NCBI GenBank assembly: GCA_025357995.1
Contig: JANYLF010000214.1
Span: 1-9,551, forward strand
Reading direction: 5' to 3'
DNA from: Acidimicrobiia bacterium
Lineage (GTDB): Bacteria > Actinomycetota > Acidimicrobiia > IMCC26256 > JAENVU01
DNA length: 9,551 nucleotides
Part shown: positions 6,123-9,551 of the stretch, piece by piece
How positions within the stretch are numbered: the stretch's first letter is position 1
Layout: each line of letters starts with the position of its first letter
Translations under genes and position numbers: made by a program
Notes under the pieces: model-generated
The model's database searches: none
What the model saw: only the letters and a program-made list of their open reading frames with translations
Told to the model about the DNA's origin: nothing

Positions 6123-7172
6123 ATGATTCCTGAGCGGATGAAGGCTGCGGTCTACAAGGGGAACCAGACGATCGAGGTCGAGGATTACCCGACCCCGGTC
6201 GTCGGACCCGGTGACGTGCTCCTGGAAGTGAGTCATTGCGGCGTGTGTGGCTCCGACATTCACTTCGTGCTCGAAGGCTGGTCGCCGCCGAACAAGGTGC
6301 ACGGTCACGAGTTCAGCGGCACCGTGGTCAAAGTGGGCGATGCGGTGACGGCATGGAAGATCGGCGATGCGGTCGTCGGCGGTCCGACGGTGCGGTGCGG
6401 CGAGTGTGAGTACTGCCGAGCTGGTCGGCCGAACCTGTGTAGTGGCCGGGGTGCAGTGTCCGGCGGCGATTGGCAGGGTGCGTTCGCCGATTACATGCGC
6501 GTGCCGGAGGCCGAGTTGCTGCGCCTCCCCGACGGCCTCACGTTGCGCGAGGCCGCGCTGACCGAACCGCTCACCGTCGCGCTGCACGGCATCACGCTCG
6601 CGAAGGTGGCGCCGGGGGAGCGCGTACTCATTACCGGCGGCGGTCCCATCGGTGCGCTCAGTGCGGCCGCGCTCATCCATCGCGGAATTACCGATGTGGT
6701 CGTCAGCGAACCTTCATCGGTCCGCCGTGCGTTGTGCGAGCGCTTGGGCGCGACGGTGGTGGAACCGGGCGAGCTGACCACACCGTCGATGCCCGATCAG
6801 ATCGTGCCCGAGCCGTTCCACGCGGCGCTGGAGTGCTCGGGTCACGCGCTCGCGATGGAGCAATGTCTCGGTCAGCTGGCGCGCACCGGTCGGTTGGTGT
6901 TGGTCGGCGCGGGGATCAAGCCTCCGCGGTTCGACCCGAATCGAATCATCTTGAACGAGCTCGTCATTACGGGAGCATTTTGCTACGACGCGGGCGGCTT
7001 CGAGCGCGCGTTGGAGATGCTCGCCGCTCCCGACTTTCCGACCGACGTGTTGATCGAACCCGTCGACGTCGGTTTGCACGAACTCCGCGACGCGATCGGC
7101 CGGCTCGGCGCGGGTGAAGTGCCGGCGAAGGTCATGGTTGCCCCCACCCAGAAGGTGAGGAACGATGGCTGA
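6123..7172 (+). CDS. Zinc-dependent alcohol/polyol dehydrogenase (medium-chain dehydrogenase/reductase)
   Basis: This 349-residue enzyme oxidises an alcohol to a carbonyl (or the reverse) using a nicotinamide cofactor. VCGSD supplies the catalytic zinc ligand Cys42, and GHE gives His62 and Glu63. The structural zinc site is complete: Cys92, Cys95, Cys98 and Cys106. TEPL at 147-150 (Glu148) is the acidic motif typical of the sorbitol/threonine dehydrogenase branch. GGGPIG (172-177) is the Rossmann loop; the second strand ends VVSEP, and the Glu favours NAD over NADP. Length fits the family. ATG 6123 is chosen because a -10-like CACGCT lies six bases upstream. ATG 6138, giving MKAAVY at the N-terminus as in many homologues, is a reasonable alternative. 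The stop overlaps the start of the next gene in ATGGCTGA. Substrate unknown; the operon suggests a catabolic or detoxifying role. Confidence 0.93.
   Translation: MIPERMKAAVYKGNQTIEVEDYPTPVVGPGDVLLEVSHCGVCGSDIHFVLEGWSPPNKVHGHEFSGTVVKVGDAVTAWKIGDAVVGGPTVRCGECEYCRAGRPNLCSGRGAVSGGDWQGAFADYMRVPEAELLRLPDGLTLREAALTEPLTVALHGITLAKVAPGERVLITGGGPIGALSAAALIHRGITDVVVSEPSSVRRALCERLGATVVEPGELTTPSMPDQIVPEPFHAALECSGHALAMEQCLGQLARTGRLVLVGAGIKPPRFDPNRIILNELVITGAFCYDAGGFERALEMLAAPDFPTDVLIEPVDVGLHELRDAIGRLGAGEVPAKVMVAPTQKVRNDG
7154..7160 (+). promoter_or_regulatory. Ribosome binding site of the VOC gene inside the dehydrogenase 3' end
   Basis: GGTGAGG, inside the last codons of the dehydrogenase, ends four bases before the ATG at 7165 (an AAGG just upstream gives a nine-base spacing). 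It supports the overlapping start, and direct re-initiation is also possible because the two frames overlap by eight bases. Confidence 0.5.
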
Positions 7173-7614
7173 GACCAAGCTGCGCCAACCGCGTTTCAAT
7201 CATGTGGCGATGAGTATCCCGTCAGAGCTACTGGAATCGACCGGACGCGCCGAGCTCACCGCGTTCTACGCCGACGTGTTCGGATGGAACGAGTTGCCGA
7301 CCGAAACCGTCGACGGCCAGAAGCTGGTCTTCGGCGTGCACACAATCGAACAGTTCGTGTTCCTGATCGCCGACGATCCCCCGATGAGTTGTCCGCGGCT
7401 CGATCACTTCGGCTTGAGCGTTGACACGGAGGCGGAGCTCGACACGGTGCTGGCGAAGGCGAAGGCATGGCAGGCGCGCGACGGCCGCGTCGACATCATC
7501 GACAAGAAGACCGAAGATCACGGCATGCTCGCGATCACCTCGATCTACGTGCGGTATCTCCTCCCGATGATGGTCGAGATCCAATGGTGGGAGTACCGGG
7601 ACGCCACACAGTGA
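7165..7614 (+). CDS. VOC-superfamily (glyoxalase/extradiol dioxygenase fold) protein
   Basis: This 149-residue protein has the length of a single VOC domain made of two beta-alpha-beta-beta-beta modules. The first module begins FNHVAMSI with His13; the helix LTAFYADVFGWNE is the usual fYxdvlGw motif. The second module begins LDHFGLSV with His81 and ends MVEIQWWE with Glu138. His13, His81 and Glu138 sit where VOC dioxygenases bind Fe(II) and related enzymes bind other divalent metals. I do not see a clear counterpart of the extra first-module glutamate of glyoxalase I, so a facial-triad enzyme is more likely than a lactoylglutathione lyase. Possible activities include ring-cleaving dioxygenase, isomerase, epimerase or hydrolase. 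It overlaps the dehydrogenase by eight bases and the next gene by four (GTGA), so all three are probably translated from one message. Confidence 0.87.
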   Translation: MAETKLRQPRFNHVAMSIPSELLESTGRAELTAFYADVFGWNELPTETVDGQKLVFGVHTIEQFVFLIADDPPMSCPRLDHFGLSVDTEAELDTVLAKAKAWQARDGRVDIIDKKTEDHGMLAITSIYVRYLLPMMVEIQWWEYRDATQ

Positions 7615-8588
7615 CGCAGCTCCGGTACGGCACGTTCGTTCCGCAAGGGTGGAAGCTCGAATACACCGGGTGGAAGGCCGCTGACGCGTGGGCGCGTTCC
7701 GTGGAACTCGCGCAACTCGCCGACCGCATCGGGTACGACCATCTGTGGGTTTACGACCACGTGGAGACGGTGCCGCGGCGCGAGGCCACGCATTGCTTCG
7801 AGGCGTTCACGATGCTCGCGGCCTTGAGTCAGGTCACCGAGCACGCCGAGCTGGGCCAACTCGTCACGTGTGCGAGTTATCGAAACCCGGGTTTACTCGC
7901 GAAGGAAGCCGCCTGCGTCGACGTGTTTTCGCGCGGTCGGCTCATCCTCGGCATTGGCGCCGGTTGGTACGAGCGCGAGTACGAGGCGTACGACTACGAG
8001 TTCCGGCGGGCGGGTGAGCGACTCGCGATTCTCGACGAGACGGTCCAGGTCATCACGAAGCTGTGGTCCGAATCGACGGTCACGTTCGACGGCAAGCATC
8101 TGCACCTCGATGGCGCGTTCTGCGATCCCAAGCCGGTACGCGAACCGCGACCGCCCATCTGGATCGGCGGCGGAGGAGAGAAGGTCACGCTCCGGATTGC
8201 GGCACAACGCGCCGACGCTACGAATTGGCAAGTTGGTCTCGACGAGTTCGTCCACAAGTCGGCCGTGCTCGCAGAACACTGCGAGGACCTGGGCCGCGAG
8301 TTCGACTCGATCACGCGGACGCACGGGCCCGACTGTCGTCTGTTCGATACAGAGGCCGATCTCCGGATGTGGGTCGAATCGCCCGATGGCGGATCGCTAT
8401 GGGGTCGCGGTGACCCTGAGGCGTACGTGCGCGACAACTTCGTCGGCACCGCCGCGCAGGTGACGGACAAAGTCCAAGGCTTCGTCGACGCCGGGTGTGC
8501 CGAGTTCGTGCTCTGGTTTCGCGACTTTCCGAAGAGCGAGAGCATGGAGCGTTTTCACGCCGAGGTGGTCCCGAACGTCCACGCGTGA
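7611..8588 (+). CDS. LLM-class (luciferase-like) F420-dependent oxidoreductase
   Basis: This 325-residue protein is of the bacterial luciferase-like fold used by F420- or FMN-dependent oxidoreductases and monooxygenases. Signatures: YGTFVPQGW at the N-terminus (6-14), YDHLWVYDH (42-50), then LGQLVTC with YRNPGLLAK (81-98), and the core GRLILGIGAGWYEREYEAY (109-127), which recalls the Rv1855c-like family of probable F420-dependent enzymes. PPIWIGGGG and AQRADATNW form the second half of the cofactor pocket. The usual SGGR reads SRGR (107-110). F420 use is inferred from family and the actinobacterial setting, not proven by a residue. The start is GTG 7611, overlapping the stop of the VOC gene as GTGA; the frame is open further upstream, but similarity begins here. 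It may hydroxylate, desaturate or reduce the compound handled by the two genes before it. Confidence 0.92.
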   Translation: MTQLRYGTFVPQGWKLEYTGWKAADAWARSVELAQLADRIGYDHLWVYDHVETVPRREATHCFEAFTMLAALSQVTEHAELGQLVTCASYRNPGLLAKEAACVDVFSRGRLILGIGAGWYEREYEAYDYEFRRAGERLAILDETVQVITKLWSESTVTFDGKHLHLDGAFCDPKPVREPRPPIWIGGGGEKVTLRIAAQRADATNWQVGLDEFVHKSAVLAEHCEDLGREFDSITRTHGPDCRLFDTEADLRMWVESPDGGSLWGRGDPEAYVRDNFVGTAAQVTDKVQGFVDAGCAEFVLWFRDFPKSESMERFHAEVVPNVHA

Positions 8589-8597
8589 CGTCGCGGT

Positions 8598-8611
8598 CCC
8601 CGGACTCGGGG
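8598..8611 (+). terminator. Possible hairpin terminator after the LLM gene
   Basis: CCCCG (8598-8602) and CGGGG (8607-8611) form a five-pair all-GC stem with a four-base GACT loop, beginning ten bases after the stop codon at 8588. There is no T-run, which is common for actinobacterial hairpin terminators but makes the call weak. A short GGCC/GGCC repeat follows at 8617-8630. Confidence 0.35.
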
Positions 8612-8652
8612 TAGGGGCCGGAGTGTGGCCCAGTTGCGCCGCAAGGCCCCGG

Positions 8653-8658
8653 TACGCT
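8653..8658 (+). promoter_or_regulatory. -10 box before the glycosyltransferase gene
   Basis: TACGCT matches TAnnnT and lies 11 bases before the ATG at 8670, giving a leader of only about five bases. No ribosome binding site is visible in that space. A TTGCGC at 8634-8639 is too close (13 bases) to serve as its -35. Confidence 0.4.
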
Positions 8659-8669
8659 GAACCTCCCGC

Positions 8670-9551
8670 ATGAAGGTCGATGGCGCGGCGTCCGCACGCG
8701 AGGCGCATCTCGAGAGCTCGCCGGCGGTCTCGGTCCGGCGTCGGCCGTTTCTCGTCGGGTTGGCCCTGCTCGCGGTGCTGATCCCCACGGTGGTCCTGCG
8801 CTTCACCGCGCGGCCGAACCTGTGGCTCGACGAGGCGCTGACCGTCAACATCGCGAAGCTGCCGCTTGACCAACTCCGAGTCGCGCTGGCGCATGACGGT
8901 GCGCCGCCCCTGTACTACGTCGTGCTTCACGGCTGGATCTCGATGTTCGGCTCGAGTGACGCCGCCGTGCGGTCACTGTCGGGCGTCCTCGGCGTGGCGG
9001 CGATCGGCGTGGCGTTTGTGGCCGGCCGACGAATCGGCCCGAGCCTCGCGCGACGCGGATGGTTGGGCGCGACCGCGCTCGTGGTGGTGGCAGCCTCTCC
9101 GTACGCGATGCGGTACTCGACCGAGGCGCGGATGTATTCACTCACGATGCTCTTGGTGCTTCTGGGCGTGGTGGGCGTCGCCACCGCGTGGTCGCGGCCG
9201 ACGCTTCCGCACTTGGCCAGCGTGAGCCTGGTAGCCGCGGGTCTCCTCTACACGCAGTACTGGTCGTTCTTCTTGGTCGCGTTGGTGGGCGTGGGACTGG
9301 TGGCACTGAGTGTCCAGGCCCGGTCGGATGCTCGGCACCGGGCGCGGCGCCTCTTGGCCGCGTTGGTGGTGGGCGGATTGCTGTTCGTTCCGTGGTTGCC
9401 CACCCTCCGTACGCAACTCGCACATACCGGAACGCCGTGGGACGCGCCCGCCCGTCCGATCGCGAGTACGTGGCACGCGCTCGTCGCGTTCGGTGGGGGT
9501 CGCGTGGTCGAGGGTTGGATGCTCGCGGCGATCGTTTTCGGCGCCGCGGCG
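8670..9551 (+). CDS. GT-C fold membrane glycosyltransferase, family 39-like (partial, N-terminal part)
   Basis: The first 294 codons of a polytopic membrane protein that continues past the right edge; relatives usually have roughly 450-600 residues, so a large part is missing. After a hydrophilic, basic N-terminal tail (about 26 residues) the first membrane helix leads to LWLDEALT, whose Asp54-Glu55 pair is the conserved acidic motif in the first loop of GT-C enzymes. HDGAPPLYY (75-83) matches the hPPLyy motif, and RYSTEARMY (148-156) matches the eaRmY motif of the dolichyl/polyprenyl-phosphate-sugar transferase group (PMT_2/ArnT-like). At least six hydrophobic segments are visible. Such enzymes move a sugar from a polyprenyl-phosphate carrier to a lipid, glycan or protein on the outer face of the membrane. 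Donor and acceptor are unknown. The gene begins 81 bp after the LLM gene and probably has its own promoter. Confidence 0.88.
   Translation, partial: MKVDGAASAREAHLESSPAVSVRRRPFLVGLALLAVLIPTVVLRFTARPNLWLDEALTVNIAKLPLDQLRVALAHDGAPPLYYVVLHGWISMFGSSDAAVRSLSGVLGVAAIGVAFVAGRRIGPSLARRGWLGATALVVVAASPYAMRYSTEARMYSLTMLLVLLGVVGVATAWSRPTLPHLASVSLVAAGLLYTQYWSFFLVALVGVGLVALSVQARSDARHRARRLLAALVVGGLLFVPWLPTLRTQLAHTGTPWDAPARPIASTWHALVAFGGGRVVEGWMLAAIVFGAAA

Noticed and set aside
1..9551. Mobile element, defence system, CRISPR array or RNA gene
   Set aside because: No transposase, integrase, terminal repeats, spaced direct repeats, cloverleaf or conserved rRNA sequence was seen. Composition looks uniform across the window.

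Overview
The window reads as an ordinary, gene-dense stretch of chromosome from a GC-rich actinobacterium. Three things point that way: strong G/C preference at third codon positions, genes that appear to be transcribed without a leader (a TAnnnT box 6-7 bases before the start codon), and a luciferase-like oxidoreductase of the F420-dependent type. An Acidimicrobiia-like lineage is my best guess, but no rRNA or other marker in the window proves it. I found no tRNA, rRNA, CRISPR array, insertion sequence, phage gene or attachment site.

Layout, left to right. (1) Bases 1-280, minus strand: the N-terminal part of an extended short-chain dehydrogenase/epimerase of the sugar-nucleotide type, running off the left edge. 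(2) Bases 404-1564, plus strand: a membrane acyltransferase of the OafA type, divergent from gene 1. The ~120 bp between them holds two back-to-back leaderless promoters and a nested inverted repeat. (3) Bases 1547-3217, minus strand: a D-aminoacylase-like amidohydrolase whose 3' end overlaps the acyltransferase tail to tail by 18 bp. (4) Bases 3338-5185, plus strand: the ribosome-associated GTPase TypA/BipA, divergent from the amidohydrolase. (5) Bases 5198-5962: an unrecognised 254-residue protein, 12 bp behind typA and probably in its transcript. (6) Bases 6123-8588: a tight three-gene operon with overlapping stops and starts, encoding a zinc-dependent alcohol/polyol dehydrogenase, a VOC-fold protein and an LLM-class oxidoreductase. 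(7) From 8670 to the right edge: the first 294 codons of a GT-C (family 39-like) membrane glycosyltransferase.

How the genes fit together. The epimerase, acyltransferase and polytopic glycosyltransferase are all of types used to build or decorate surface glycans, but they lie in separate transcription units with other genes between them. The dehydrogenase-VOC-LLM operon is the clearest functional unit: its arrangement suggests successive redox and ring- or bond-modifying steps on one unknown small molecule. TypA is a housekeeping translation factor. Nothing here looks like a defence system, toxin-antitoxin pair or mobile island. The items most worth a second look are the uncharacterised redox operon with its candidate operator, the apparent loss of two metal-binding histidines in the amidohydrolase, the unknown gene behind typA, and the leaderless starts.
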